Shown in pieces: positions 7,165 through 16,117 of a DNA stretch of 64,000 nt (its first letter is position 1; each line of letters starts with the position of its first letter). The stretch is from positions 496,001 through 560,000 of the forward strand of contig NZ_JBGKAC010000002.1 in the NCBI RefSeq assembly GCF_041361465.1. Reading direction: 5' to 3'. This DNA is from Halobaculum sp. MBLA0143. GTDB taxonomy: Archaea > Halobacteriota > Halobacteria > Halobacteriales > Haloferacaceae. The notes beneath the pieces are model-generated. The model did not search any database. It was not told the DNA's origin and saw only the letters and a list, made by a program, of their open reading frames with translations. The position numbers were made by a program, and so were the translations under genes.

Positions 7165-8958
7165 TTGTTGACGCTGTCGAGTATCGGGCGCCTCGCGTTC
7201 ACGACGGTGTTGGTGGTCACAGCGGCAGCCCTGTTCGCAGTCGCAGCGTGGGTGTGGCGTCGCGGCCGGGCGGACGCGTACGCCGAACTCGCCCGTCCGT
7301 ACACGGTCGTAACCGCTTGCTTCGGGATTGCGGCGTTGGCAGCGGCGGTCAGCGCACAGCTGGACGTGACGGACTACCGCGGAAGTATCGTCACGCTGTA
7401 CCTCGTGATCGTCCCCTGGACGATCTTCGCGCTCCGGTACGCCGGCTACGGGACGTACGTCACACGACGGCGAGTCGTCGCTGCAGCGTCGTTCTCGGCG
7501 GCCGTCTTCACGGCGAGTCTCCTCATCGTCACCCAGCCGTTCGGCACCATTCCCATGTCGACGCTCAGAGTCCTCGGGCTGGTTCAGTCCGTCTTCGTCC
7601 TGGCGTTGATCACGTTGGGGATCGGCGCCAGTGCCCTCGTTGCAGTGGCGACGTACCGGCACGGCCGGCTGTCGGTCCCGAGCGCGCTCGTCGCCGTCTG
7701 GCCGTTGGCGCACACGCTCGCGGTCGGACAGGTGACTCGGCCGTCGGCGCCGAACGTGAACGCCGTCATGTCGGTCAGTCTGTTCGTCGGGGTCGTCGCC
7801 GCGCTCGCGGTCGGGGTAACCCGGTTCAATCTCGTCGACTACCCGGCGGGCGTGAACACCGTGGGCGAACGCGCGGTGTTCGGCGACACCGCTGCCCCGG
7901 TGTTCGTCCTCGACACGGACGGCAAAGTCGTGCGGACGAACCAGTCCGCCAAGGTGACCTTCGACGCCCCCGAGACGCTGTCGGACGTGACGAACTGTGG
8001 CGTCACGGATCTCGTTCGCCGCGACACCGTCGGCTGTTGGACGGACAACGGGCGGCGGCAGTTCGACCCTCGTGTCACCCCGCTCCAGACGGACGGCGGT
8101 GCCACCCTCGGGCATGCGGTCACGTTCGTCGACGTGACCGCCCGTGAGATCAGACGCCAGCGTATCTCCGTGTTGAACCGTGTCCTCCGACACAACGTCC
8201 GCAACCAACTCGACGTGATTCGAGCCCACGCCGAGGAGGCTGGTGCCGAACCGGCCGTGGAGGGCGTCGACCGACTCGACCGACTGGCCGGAGAGATTCG
8301 GCGCGTCGAGCGACTCCTCGACCGCGAAGGGTCGGGCACCCGCCGCACGCCACTGGCGTCGTTTCTCAGGGAGACCGTCGGCACCGTCACCGACGGAGTC
8401 GTCGCCGACACGACGGTCGTCGCGCCCGACGAGACCGTCACTGTCGACATCGACCTCTGTGAGTACGTCCTCCGGAATCTCGTCCAGAACGCGGTCGAAC
8501 ACGGCGGCGAGACCCCTCGGGTCTCCGTCCGCGGCCGTCTCACCGACGAGGGCGTCCGGATCGTCGTCTCCGACGACGGGCCGGGCATCCCCGAGGCCGA
8601 GCGAGCAGTCATCGAGGCCGGGGAGGAGACCCCGCTCTCGCACGCGACGAGCGTCAGCCTCTGGGGTATCCGGTGGGCAGTCGGCGCCATGAACGGCTCG
8701 TTGTCGTTCGCCGACAGCGATATCGGCGGCACGGAGGTGACGGTCGTCGTCCCCGAGTCGCAGGAGACGGTCGAAGGTGTCGAGTCCGTCGCCGACGACG
8801 ACTCACTCGACGGTGACGACACCGAACCCGACGAGACGGCGGCCGACGACACTACCGCCGCCGAGACTGCCAACGACGACGGCACTACCGGCGAACGACA
8901 ACGTGGGGCGGCCGACGGCGGAACCGACGAGACTGCCGAGGCGTCCCACAACAGCTGA
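7165..8958 (+). CDS. Membrane-bound sensor histidine kinase
   Basis: A 597-residue kinase. Residues 1-220 carry about seven hydrophobic helices (first: LAFTTVLVVTAAALFAVAAW), resembling the haloarchaeal N-terminal 7TM sensor module. A PAS-like segment follows (about 245-330, TAAPVFVLDTDGKVVRTN), then the H-box LNRVLRHNVRN near residue 336, N-box NLVQNAVEHG, G1 DDGPGIP, and a weak G2 (SHATSVSLWGIRWAV) lacking the usual GxGxG. Residues 545-597 form an acidic Asp/Thr/Glu-rich tail. The start is TTG 7165 or TTG 7168; the hydrophobic N-terminus begins directly after. It would sense at the membrane and signal to an unlinked regulator. The degenerate G2 box may lower ATP affinity. Confidence 0.85.
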   Translation: MLTLSSIGRLAFTTVLVVTAAALFAVAAWVWRRGRADAYAELARPYTVVTACFGIAALAAAVSAQLDVTDYRGSIVTLYLVIVPWTIFALRYAGYGTYVTRRRVVAAASFSAAVFTASLLIVTQPFGTIPMSTLRVLGLVQSVFVLALITLGIGASALVAVATYRHGRLSVPSALVAVWPLAHTLAVGQVTRPSAPNVNAVMSVSLFVGVVAALAVGVTRFNLVDYPAGVNTVGERAVFGDTAAPVFVLDTDGKVVRTNQSAKVTFDAPETLSDVTNCGVTDLVRRDTVGCWTDNGRRQFDPRVTPLQTDGGATLGHAVTFVDVTAREIRRQRISVLNRVLRHNVRNQLDVIRAHAEEAGAEPAVEGVDRLDRLAGEIRRVERLLDREGSGTRRTPLASFLRETVGTVTDGVVADTTVVAPDETVTVDIDLCEYVLRNLVQNAVEHGGETPRVSVRGRLTDEGVRIVVSDDGPGIPEAERAVIEAGEETPLSHATSVSLWGIRWAVGAMNGSLSFADSDIGGTEVTVVVPESQETVEGVESVADDDSLDGDDTEPDETAADDTTAAETANDDGTTGERQRGAADGGTDETAEASHNS

Positions 8959-9011
8959 GTTGCGGGGCGACCGAGGCGTCCGTCGGCGACCGATTTCGAC
9001 TCTCCGGGTAA

Positions 9012-9141
9012 CGAGACACCCGGTACTGGCTGTCTGTCTGGCCTCGACCGACGAGACACCCGGTACTGGCTGTCCGTCTGGCCTCGACCGGCGAGACATC
9101 CGATACTGGCTGTCCGTCTGGTCTGACCGACGAGACACCCA
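9012..9141 (+). repeat. Tandem 40-bp repeat, about 3.3 copies
   Basis: Three successive units of 40, 40 and 39 bp, each starting CGAGACACCCGGTACTGGCT (third unit CGAGACATCCGATACTGGCT), plus an 11-bp partial fourth. They are non-coding and sit in the 399-bp gap between the kinase and the RND exporter. Copies differ at only a few positions, so the expansion is fairly recent. The unit differs from the parA-linked 13-bp repeats, although it also contains CTGTCTGTCTGG. Confidence 0.85.
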
Positions 9142-9240
9142 GTGTGAAGACGCCCCGCCTCGTTCCGTCTCCGACGTCTCTCGAAGCGAAGACACCTCTC
9201 GACGACACTACTCTGCGATTCGAGACGACCCCTTCTCCGA

Positions 9241-9267
9241 TCGGGTCGGTGTGCTGACCCGACCGGC
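9241..9267. terminator. Hairpin between kinase and exporter genes
   Basis: CGGGTC and GACCCG arms separated by GGTGTGCT can form a short GC-rich stem-loop in the gap before the exporter. There is no T-run after it, so a role in termination is uncertain. Confidence 0.3.
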
Positions 9268-9357
9268 GTCTGCGTTGCGGGCACCGACACAGACGGGGGT
9301 CGGGGTGTATCCACGAAGTGGCCGGCGCACCTCCACAGGTGGCCGGCGATACACACC

Positions 9358-11874
9358 ATGCGAAAGCAACTGTTCGAATTCGTCACGGAGCACAACCTCG
9401 TCGTCGTTGCGCTCGTCGTCCTCGTCACTGCGGGACTGGGGGCGGGGATTCCACAGATGGAGTTCGGGAGCGGCGTTGGCGGGGACGAGATCGGCAAAGA
9501 CACACAGACGGTTCAGAAGGCGGAGTACGTCCAGTCCGCCTACCTGAACGCGACGGGCGGCGAGAACGCTGCCGGCAGTGAAGAACCGACGACCGCCGTC
9601 GTCTACCTCCGCGACGACGGTGCGGCACTGTCCGAGGAATCGCTCGTCGCCACACTCACTTACCAACAGAGAGTGTTAGACAACGAGTCGGTCGTGGCGG
9701 CGCTGGACGGTCGACGGCCGGCAGGCGTCGCCAACCTCGTCGGGCAACGCCTCGCCGGCGAGGGTACGACTCTCGCCGAGCAGCTCGCGGCGGTTCGCGC
9801 CGCGAGCCCCGAGGAGATCGACCGGGCACTCCGGCGGAGCCTCACCGCCGAGTCGCCGGCGCTGTCGTTCCTGTCGGCCGACTACGAGCCGGGGACGACC
9901 CAGGCCGACACCCACCGGACGGTGTTCCGGTTCACTGGCGACGACGCGACCACCAGCGAGGCGACCCGGGCGTTGTACGAGGCGACGGAAGACGGCACGG
10001 CAGCGCCGACGCTGTTCACTATCGGCGACCACGCGGCTGCCGACGCGCCGAGCAGGATCGTCCAGCTGTTGTTCCTCGTCGTGCCGTTCTCGCTGACGGC
10101 GATCCTGGTCGTCCTCGTGTTCGTCTACCGAGACCTCGTGGACGTGCTCGTCGGCTTCGCTGGGATCGTCGTCGCACTGATCTGGATGTTCGGCGCCCTC
10201 GGCTGGTTGGGCGTCTCCGCCTACCTCTCGGTGTTGATCGCCCCCGTGTTGATCGTCGGCTTGGGCGTCGACTACGGCCTCCACGTGTTCATGCGCTACC
10301 GCGAGGAACGCGGCGCCTCCGAGGGGGTGCGAGCGCCGATGGCGCGGTCGACCGCCGCGCTCGCGTCCGCGCTCGTGGTGGTCACTCTCACCGCCGTGAT
10401 CGGTTTCTCTGCCAACGCGACGACGAGTCTGGCGTCGATCCGTCGGCTGGCACTGGGGATCTCGCTCGGCGTGATCGGGACGTTCGTGGTGTCTATCACC
10501 CTCGTGCCGGCGCTGAAGGTGACGATCGACTCCGGGCTCGGTCGCTTCGGCTTCGAACGGCGACAGACGCCGCTGGGTGACAGTCGACTGCTCGCGCCCG
10601 TCCTGACCGCCGGCGCGAGACTGGCCCGCCGGGCGGCGCCGTTCGTGCTCGTCGTCGGCTTGGTCGTCGGCGCCGCCGGCGCCGTCGCCTGGACGGACCT
10701 CGACCGGAAGACGTTCGAGACCAACGACGGCGACGTGGCCGACTGGAAGACCGAACTGCCGGAGCCGGTCGGCTACACCGAGCCGGCGTACCTCCGCAAC
10801 TGGGAGTTCGTCGACGAGCGGTACCGGGCGGCCGACGCCGACGAGCGGACGCGAGCGCCCATCCTGGTCGAAGCCGACGGCGGCGACGCGGCGACGCCGG
10901 CGGTGTTGGAGAGCGTCCAGACGATCCACGACCGGGCACCCGACCGCGCGGCGACGTTCTCCCGTGACGGCGAGACGCCGGTGGTCTCGCCGGTGGCGCT
11001 GATGCAGCGTGTCGCCGCCACCGACGAAGGGTTCGCAAAGCAGCTCGCGGCCGCCGACACGGACGACGACGGCGTGCCGGAGCGGAACGTCGCCGGCGTC
11101 TACGACGCCCTGTACGAGACGGCGCCGGACCGTGCGAGCCGCGTGATCGACCGCACGCCCGACGGCGACTACCGCTCGGTCGTGGCGTACGTCCCGATCG
11201 ACGCCGGCGTCGAGACCGCCGACCAGGGGGCCACGACCCAGGCGCTCGCAGACACCGCCGAGACCTCCGGCACCGTCGTCACTGCGACGGGGGTCGGTGC
11301 GATCAACGCGACCGTCGTCGACGTGATCGCCGCCTCGCTCGTGCGGACGATGCTCGTCGGGCTGGCGGGGATCAGCCTGTTGTTGGCCGTCGTCTACCGA
11401 ATCGAGACCGGCAGCGCGACGCTGGGGCTCGTCACCGCGGTCCCGATCCTCCTGGTGACCGCGCTCGTGATCGGCGGGATGTGGCTGTTGGACGTGCCGC
11501 TGACGGCCAACACCGCACTCCTGCTCAGTATCGTGATCGGGCTGGGGATCGACTACAACGTCCACGTCTCCGACCGGTTCGCCCAGGAGTTGGAGCGTGG
11601 CCGTGGCCGACAGGCGGCCCTGGAGACGGCGACGACCGGCACCGGCGGGGCGCTGCTGGGCTCGACGCTCACCACCGTCGCGTCGTTCTCGGCGCTCCTG
11701 ATCGCGCCGTTCGCGTTCTTCCAGAACTTCGGGGCGCTCGTCGTGCTCGCGCTCACCACCTCGTTCGTGGTCGCCGTGTTCGTCCTGCCCAGCCTGCTGA
11801 CGCTCTGGCACCGGTACGATCCTACCGTGGGTGACGACGCGGGCGACGCGCTCGCGGCTCCGAGCGACGACTGA
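9358..11874 (+). CDS. RND-superfamily (MMPL-type) membrane exporter
   Basis: An 838-residue membrane protein with the internally duplicated RND layout: a single helix at residues 12-32, a large extracellular loop, a block of five or six helices (about 235-390, with GLGVDYGLHVFMRYREERGA), a helix near 430, a second extracellular loop (about 450-650), and a second helix block (about 655-820, with GLGIDYNVHVSDRFAQELER). The paired GLGxDYxxH motifs in the two halves carry the proton-relay aspartates. Such haloarchaeal proteins are proton-driven exporters of lipids or hydrophobic compounds; the substrate cannot be told. ATG 9358 is the natural start, giving a basic RKQLFEFV before the first helix. 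It is transcribed alone. Confidence 0.9.
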   Translation: MRKQLFEFVTEHNLVVVALVVLVTAGLGAGIPQMEFGSGVGGDEIGKDTQTVQKAEYVQSAYLNATGGENAAGSEEPTTAVVYLRDDGAALSEESLVATLTYQQRVLDNESVVAALDGRRPAGVANLVGQRLAGEGTTLAEQLAAVRAASPEEIDRALRRSLTAESPALSFLSADYEPGTTQADTHRTVFRFTGDDATTSEATRALYEATEDGTAAPTLFTIGDHAAADAPSRIVQLLFLVVPFSLTAILVVLVFVYRDLVDVLVGFAGIVVALIWMFGALGWLGVSAYLSVLIAPVLIVGLGVDYGLHVFMRYREERGASEGVRAPMARSTAALASALVVVTLTAVIGFSANATTSLASIRRLALGISLGVIGTFVVSITLVPALKVTIDSGLGRFGFERRQTPLGDSRLLAPVLTAGARLARRAAPFVLVVGLVVGAAGAVAWTDLDRKTFETNDGDVADWKTELPEPVGYTEPAYLRNWEFVDERYRAADADERTRAPILVEADGGDAATPAVLESVQTIHDRAPDRAATFSRDGETPVVSPVALMQRVAATDEGFAKQLAAADTDDDGVPERNVAGVYDALYETAPDRASRVIDRTPDGDYRSVVAYVPIDAGVETADQGATTQALADTAETSGTVVTATGVGAINATVVDVIAASLVRTMLVGLAGISLLLAVVYRIETGSATLGLVTAVPILLVTALVIGGMWLLDVPLTANTALLLSIVIGLGIDYNVHVSDRFAQELERGRGRQAALETATTGTGGALLGSTLTTVASFSALLIAPFAFFQNFGALVVLALTTSFVVAVFVLPSLLTLWHRYDPTVGDDAGDALAAPSDD

Positions 11875-11916
11875 ACGGGACGGCACCCGGGACGCCGCCC
11901 GTCTACCTCACACCCA

Positions 11917-12060
11917 TCAGGTCTCGAACAGCATCACCACCCCGACGGTAGCCCCGCCGTGTCGGAGGTAGTACCCACCCCGGTCGCCGTCGTGGCGCGG
12001 GAGTTCCGCGAGCGCGTCGTCGACACGACAGACTGTGCGTCTCCGGACCTGGACACTCGG
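11917..12060 (-). pseudogene. Possible C-terminal gene fragment
   Basis: In the gap between the exporter and the methyltransferase the minus strand reads DDALAELPRHDGDRGGYYLR followed by HGGATVGVVMLFET and a stop. Codon bias and composition are haloarchaeal. No start codon is seen and a TAG interrupts the frame near 12070, so this looks like the surviving tail of a deleted gene. I do not recognise the family. Confidence 0.4.
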
Positions 12061-12134
12061 TGGCTCTGTCTAGTCACTGTCTGCGTGAGCCGTCTCGCCG
12101 GTCGAGAACGTTCGCGTGGTGAACGCCCTCTCTC

Positions 12135-13127
12135 TCAGTTCTTCAACACGAGCACGTTCTGGTGGACCATCGACGGCACGAACGAGAACGGGTAGCCGTA
12201 GACGTGGAGTTCCTTCGAGGAGTCGTACCACACCAGATTCGCCTTCAGCGTGTAGCCCACCTCCTCCAGCGCGTTCCCGAGATCAGCAGACAGCGTGTGG
12301 TATCGTTCCTCGCGGTACATGTCGCCGATGAACACGACGGCGTAGCGGCCGTCGGCGAGCACGCGCTGGAACGCCCGGAAGCGCTCGCGCATCTCCGCCA
12401 GCCAGGTCTCGCGGTCGCGGACGGGGCTGTCACCGTCGAACGCCCCGAGTTTGCTCTCGCGGGTCTCGGCCTCGTTGCGGGTCTGTTCCACCCGGTCCAT
12501 GTTCCAGTACGGCACGTCCGTCAGCAGGAGGTCGACGGCGTCGTCCGCCACGTCGTCGACGAGATCCAGACAGTCGCCGTGTCGAAACTCCTGTTCGGCC
12601 AGCGGGGCGGCGCCGCGGCCGGCGCGGTCGGTGTTCTCGCGTTCGAGTACGGTCTCGTACACGTCGATCCACTCCGCGCCGATCTCGAATCCGACGGCGT
12701 CCCGGAGGCCAGTCCCCTCGTGTTCGGCGAGACTGGCACCCAAGAGCGTGCCGCCGACGCCGGCGAAGGGGTCGAGCACGCGTTCGCCGGACTGGCTGAA
12801 CCGCTCGATCAGCTCCCGACACAGCCTGGGGGGTTTCTGGCCGCCGTGTTGGCTCCGGAGGTCGTGTTGGAGGTCCGGGGGGTGCTGTCGTTCGAGCACG
12901 GACTTGGTGGCGTACTTCCACTCGCGCCCGGTGAGGTCGTTCAGATCGTTGCGCTCGTCGTAGACCCCGCGTCCCTCGACGTAGCGCTGGTGGTCCGCCA
13001 GGTCGTCCGTGTGGACCACTTCGCCGTCTTCGACCGGGAGCGCCTCCGACTCCGCCCGCTCGCGGTCGAACTCCCCGTCGTCGGTCGTGAACAGACGAGC
13101 CTGTCTGTGACGCTCCTCGTCGGCCAT
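12135..13127 (-). CDS. Orphan DNA (or nucleic-acid) methyltransferase
   Basis: A 330-residue SAM-dependent methyltransferase. The SAM-binding motif I is seen as LDPFAGVGGTLLGASL (about residues 115-130) and the catalytic motif IV as LLLTDVPYWNMDR (about 200-212), a variant of (D/N/S)PPY in which valine replaces the first proline. Motif I precedes motif IV. A helical N-terminal region (ATKSVLERQHPPDLQHDLRS) and the C-terminal VWYDSSKELHVYGYPFSFVP match haloarchaeal solitary DNA methylases with a DPFxGxG core. ATG 13127 was chosen because the upstream codons are not acidic and lack constraint. No restriction gene is adjacent, so an epigenetic or orphan role is likely. It diverges from the toxin remnant at 13180. 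Confidence 0.8.
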   Translation of the reverse strand: MADEERHRQARLFTTDDGEFDRERAESEALPVEDGEVVHTDDLADHQRYVEGRGVYDERNDLNDLTGREWKYATKSVLERQHPPDLQHDLRSQHGGQKPPRLCRELIERFSQSGERVLDPFAGVGGTLLGASLAEHEGTGLRDAVGFEIGAEWIDVYETVLERENTDRAGRGAAPLAEQEFRHGDCLDLVDDVADDAVDLLLTDVPYWNMDRVEQTRNEAETRESKLGAFDGDSPVRDRETWLAEMRERFRAFQRVLADGRYAVVFIGDMYREERYHTLSADLGNALEEVGYTLKANLVWYDSSKELHVYGYPFSFVPSMVHQNVLVLKN

Positions 13128-13179
13128 CCGGTGGTGCGTCGGGCCGTGGCGGGAAGTGCGTGGTGACTCCGACGGGGAG

Positions 13180-13302
13180 ATGCAGAGGAGACACGTCGGG
13201 CAGTACGAGCGGGGTGCGGTCACCGACCACCTCCGGGAGATGGCGGCCGAAGACGAGCGGCTCGAAGAGAGTCACCGCGACGACGCGGCCGGCACCCGAT
13301 GA
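13180..13302 (+). CDS. Short antitoxin-like protein
   Basis: A 40-residue acidic ORF ending EDERLEESHRDDAAGTR. Its TGA overlaps the ATG of the PIN-domain remnant (ATGA), the usual arrangement of a vapBC-type antitoxin-toxin pair. It is shorter than normal antitoxins and has no clear DNA-binding part, so it may be the C-terminal, toxin-binding part of a truncated gene. The antitoxin role rests only on position. Confidence 0.5.
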   Translation: MQRRHVGQYERGAVTDHLREMAAEDERLEESHRDDAAGTR

Positions 13303-13633
13303 CGGAACTCGTCTTCGACACCGAGCCGCTGGTGGCGTACCGCTACGACGAACCGGGAGCCGACGCCGTTACCGAGCGGCTCCAGGCTGTCGGGCGCGGC
13401 GAGGCGACCGCCGCGACCTGCGTACTCTCCGAGGGTACGGCCTGAGTGTCGAGACGCCGGACTGGAACACCGCTGCCGAGATCGAGGGGGCGGGCGGGAT
13501 CTCGTCGGGCGACGCCTACGCCGCCGCGCTCGCGCTCGACCGCGACGCGACGCTCCTCGTCGGCCCCGACCCCGCGTTCGTCGATCTCTCGGTCGCCCTG
13601 GACGTGACGCGGGTTCGTGACGATCCGGTCTGA
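13299..13633 (+). pseudogene. PIN-domain toxin (VapC-like) with internal deletion
   Basis: From ATG 13299 one frame gives MTELVFDTEPLVAYRYDEPG to CVLSE, the N-terminal half of a PIN ribonuclease with its first acidic residue in FDTEPL. It then hits TGA at 13443. In another frame the C-terminal half follows at once: YGLSVETPDWN, then SGDAYAAALALDRDATLLVG and PDPAFVDLS with the later catalytic aspartates, ending at 13633. The join at about 13432 drops roughly 25-30 codons and shifts the frame. Intact relatives are about 130 residues. The toxin is therefore dead, which fits loss of selection on the small antitoxin-like gene before it. Confidence 0.75.
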
Positions 13634-13855
13634 ACTGATCGGCCGCTCACGTCTCGCCGGTGAGAAGGTCACCCGGAACGACTGCGACGACAGCCGGGTC
13701 CCCGAGCGTGGCGGCGGCGCAGACAGACACACCCGGAAGACGGCGTTCTGCACTTCCAGACTGGGTGTCACCGTCGATGCCTGTAGCCGAACGAGGTCGT
13801 TGTGTTAGAAACAAAATATTTAGGCATAAGTACTCATCTAGGGTAAGTTTGAGGT

Positions 13856-15154
13856 GTGTTGCTACCTGACGATCTCCGTGTGACCGACAATCGACACGAG
13901 CGCGCAGAGCCGTTGTTGATCGAGTGGGTGGCCGAGCGCCTGCGGTTCGACCGTCTCGCCGCGGCGCTGCCGGGCGACCCGTACCCGCCGTACCTCCTCG
14001 TCGCGGTCGGGCTGTTCGTGGAGTACGGTGTCCTTGACGTGTACAACCACTTCGTCACGGGGAATTCCACACCACTGAGTAACCCGAGCACGCTCCTGAT
14101 CGGTGTCGGAATAATTATGGCAGTCGTCGGGGTCAGACGGCTGAGCGAGGCCTACGGTAATGTAGTCGACGACCTCGTCGAATTGGGCCGTGACGACGCC
14201 GCTCCAGACGCCGGCGACGAACTGTTCACACCGATTCGGACGGTGCGGCGCTGGCTCTGGCCGGGTGAAGACGCTCGGGGTGACGGTGGAGAGGTGCCCG
14301 CGGACGCGCGGGGGACGCCGACAGAGACCGGGCTATTCCCGACGAGCGTCCGGTCGTTTCGCCGGCGGCTGGGATCTCCATCAAGAGAGTCCTGCAGCGA
14401 TGCGACGTCGTTTGTCCCACTCGTGCCAATGTGGTACAAGATCGCTGCGTACGGATTCGGCCTCGCCGTGTTCTATTACAATCTCATCTTTTATATCCGC
14501 TTTGGAGAGATCGTTACCGTCGAAGGTTCGGCCGTCGCTTTGACTGGGACCTTCTTATTATTCCCGCTCGTCTACACTCCCCTAATCGTTGATGTCGCGG
14601 TCTTGTGCCTCGGGATCAGTCTCTTCCTCCCGCGCCGAATCGTCCGTGCGGACCCGAGCCTGTTCTACCACGACCCACGGAACCTGGGTGGCCTCGGCAG
14701 CGTCGGTACGGTCCTGCGGCGATCGTACCTACTGTACACGGTTGGACTACTGGCGTACGTCGGTGTGTTGTACAGTCGCTTCTTATTCACATCTATCCCG
14801 ACACCGTACCCACCGCCCGGCCCGCTACTCACGCTTCTGTTCTCGGTCCTCTGGGGTGTCGGCGCTGCCGTCGTCGGTTACTCCGTCTACCGGATTCACA
14901 CGTTCATGAAGGCGGATAAGGAACACCGGCTCGACGAACTCGAAGCGGCGGCCCGTCGTCGCGTCGAGTCGTCGGGGGACACGTACACGGAGCCGGAGCT
15001 GAGCCCCGAGGAGTCGGCGACGCTCCAGCGCCGGATCGACCGCGTGAAGAACACCCGCACCTACCCGTTCGGCGCGGCCGCGTCGCTCCGAATCGGCCTC
15101 GGCGTGTTGCTCCCGCAGGCGTTGAAGCTCGTGCTCGAAGAACTGTTCCCGTGA
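13856..15154 (+). CDS. Polytopic membrane protein of unknown function
   Basis: A 432-residue membrane protein that I do not recognise. Hydrophobic helices lie near residues 47-65 (YLLVAVGLFVEYGVLDVY), 80-97, 195-215 (IAAYGFGLAVFYYNLIFYI), 222-248, 290-308 and 325-345. A hydrophilic loop at about 110-185 is Arg- and Gly-rich, and the C-terminal cytoplasmic part (350-420) is charged and helical (EHRLDELEAAARRRVESS). A final short hydrophobic stretch ends the protein. The start is GTG 13856 (TTG 13859 is possible). An AT-rich box (AAAATATTTAGG) lies about 40 bp upstream. Codon use in the middle third is less GC-rich than in its neighbours. It may be a sensor or transport subunit; nothing decides this. 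Confidence 0.75.
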   Translation: MLLPDDLRVTDNRHERAEPLLIEWVAERLRFDRLAAALPGDPYPPYLLVAVGLFVEYGVLDVYNHFVTGNSTPLSNPSTLLIGVGIIMAVVGVRRLSEAYGNVVDDLVELGRDDAAPDAGDELFTPIRTVRRWLWPGEDARGDGGEVPADARGTPTETGLFPTSVRSFRRRLGSPSRESCSDATSFVPLVPMWYKIAAYGFGLAVFYYNLIFYIRFGEIVTVEGSAVALTGTFLLFPLVYTPLIVDVAVLCLGISLFLPRRIVRADPSLFYHDPRNLGGLGSVGTVLRRSYLLYTVGLLAYVGVLYSRFLFTSIPTPYPPPGPLLTLLFSVLWGVGAAVVGYSVYRIHTFMKADKEHRLDELEAAARRRVESSGDTYTEPELSPEESATLQRRIDRVKNTRTYPFGAAASLRIGLGVLLPQALKLVLEELFP

Positions 15155-15190
15155 CCAGGGAAGAGAAGACCGAGACCGACCGCGGGGGCG

Positions 15191-15778
15191 CTACTCCGCC
15201 GGCGGCTCGTCGGTCGTCGCGTCGCTATCGTCGGTCGTCGTGTCCGTGCCTGTTGCGTCGTCCGTCTCTGCCGGCTCCGTCGGCGTCTCGACGACGGTGA
15301 ACAGCAGTTCGACCAGGGTCTCCAACAGCGCGTCACGCTCTGCGGGTGTGAGTCGGTACGGCGCGTCGTCGCTGGCGTCGCTCGCGCCCGGGACGACGCC
15401 GTCGGGGGTCCGTGAGTCGTCGGCGTCGCGGTCGTCGCTGACCTCGCGGTCGATGTCGTCGTCGCGGTCGGCGGCGGCGTCGCGGTCAGCGTCGTCGCCG
15501 GCGGCGCGGTCGGCGCCACGGTCGATCTCGGCGGCCGTCACGTCGCCGACGGCCTCGCTGACGACGGCCAGGAGCCGTTGGAGCGTCGGCGCCGGGACCG
15601 CGGCGTCGGCGTCCAGGCGGTCGCGGACGGCCCGGATCTGGCCCGCGAGCCCGTCGGCGCGGTACGTCGGCAGCGGAGCCGCTTCGATCGCCTCGGCGTG
15701 GCTCGTGTAGTCGTCGGTCAGGGTCGTTACGTCTGGCGCGTCGCCACGTTTTTGTGGCGAAACGGTGGATGTACTCAT
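15191..15778 (-). CDS. Origin-segment flanking protein, left copy
   Basis: A 195-residue protein of unknown function, paralogous to the product of 26426-26908. The shared part is the first 75 or so residues: MSTSTVSPQKRGD, then TYRADGLAGQIRAVRDRLDA and LQRLLAVVSEAVGDVTAAEI, followed near residue 130 by YRLTPAERDALLETLVELLF. Between these the left copy carries a long Asp/Ala/Arg low-complexity insertion (RDDDIDREVSDDRDADD) that is absent from the right copy. The C-terminus is Thr/Asp-rich. Helical, soluble and acidic; no DNA-binding motif seen. ATG 15778 is chosen because the paralogue aligns from that methionine. The open frame runs further upstream only because the inverted repeat is free of stops. 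It faces out of the inverted-repeat segment. Confidence 0.8.
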   Translation of the reverse strand: MSTSTVSPQKRGDAPDVTTLTDDYTSHAEAIEAAPLPTYRADGLAGQIRAVRDRLDADAAVPAPTLQRLLAVVSEAVGDVTAAEIDRGADRAAGDDADRDAAADRDDDIDREVSDDRDADDSRTPDGVVPGASDASDDAPYRLTPAERDALLETLVELLFTVVETPTEPAETDDATGTDTTTDDSDATTDEPPAE

Positions 15779-16020
15779 TGTCGTGCGGCGGGCACGACAC
15801 TGCGGTGGTAGGGTGGTAGGCACACCCTGCCGTTTTTCGGCTCGCACCGCAGCGTCGTATTTCGGCGTGAGGAGAGGGAGACTGTTAAGACTTGTGGGTG
15901 TTCAATTTGTAGCTACTCGTGGGTAGATTGCGGTTCGAACAGGGGGTGTCGGAGGTTCGGGTGGACGTGGCGCGGGGCGTCAGCTGTGAAGGCGGTGAGT
16001 GCGGTGTGGGGAGATGGCGG
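15191..16020. repeat. Left arm of long inverted repeat
   Basis: Read on the minus strand, this arm matches 26195-26908 on the plus strand over the 5' half of the small gene and about 240 bp upstream of it. The block 15822-15865 is identical over 44 bp to 26341-26384 in inverted orientation. Other shared blocks are TAGCTACAAATTGAAC, GCCACGTCCACCCGAACCTC (15953-15972 inverted) and TTCACAGC. Identity falls off beyond about 16020. The arms bound 10.2 kb that contain an orc gene and origin. Confidence 0.85.
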
Positions 16021-16117
16021 TGAGTGTGGAACGAACCGGTGACAGCGAGGTTCGACAGAGAGACGGTGCGGAGCGGTGCGAGCGAGGTGCGTTCTAAACA
16101 CTCGGTCGCGCCGGTCG

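Noticed and set aside
9012-9141. CRISPR-like repeats
   Set aside because: The units are directly adjacent with no spacers between them; this is a plain tandem repeat.
9676-11886. Minus-strand open frame of 736 codons opposite the RND exporter
   Set aside because: Antisense shadow. The composition (Arg, His, Asp, Gly-rich) is that of reversed codons, and the sense frame has paired RND motifs.
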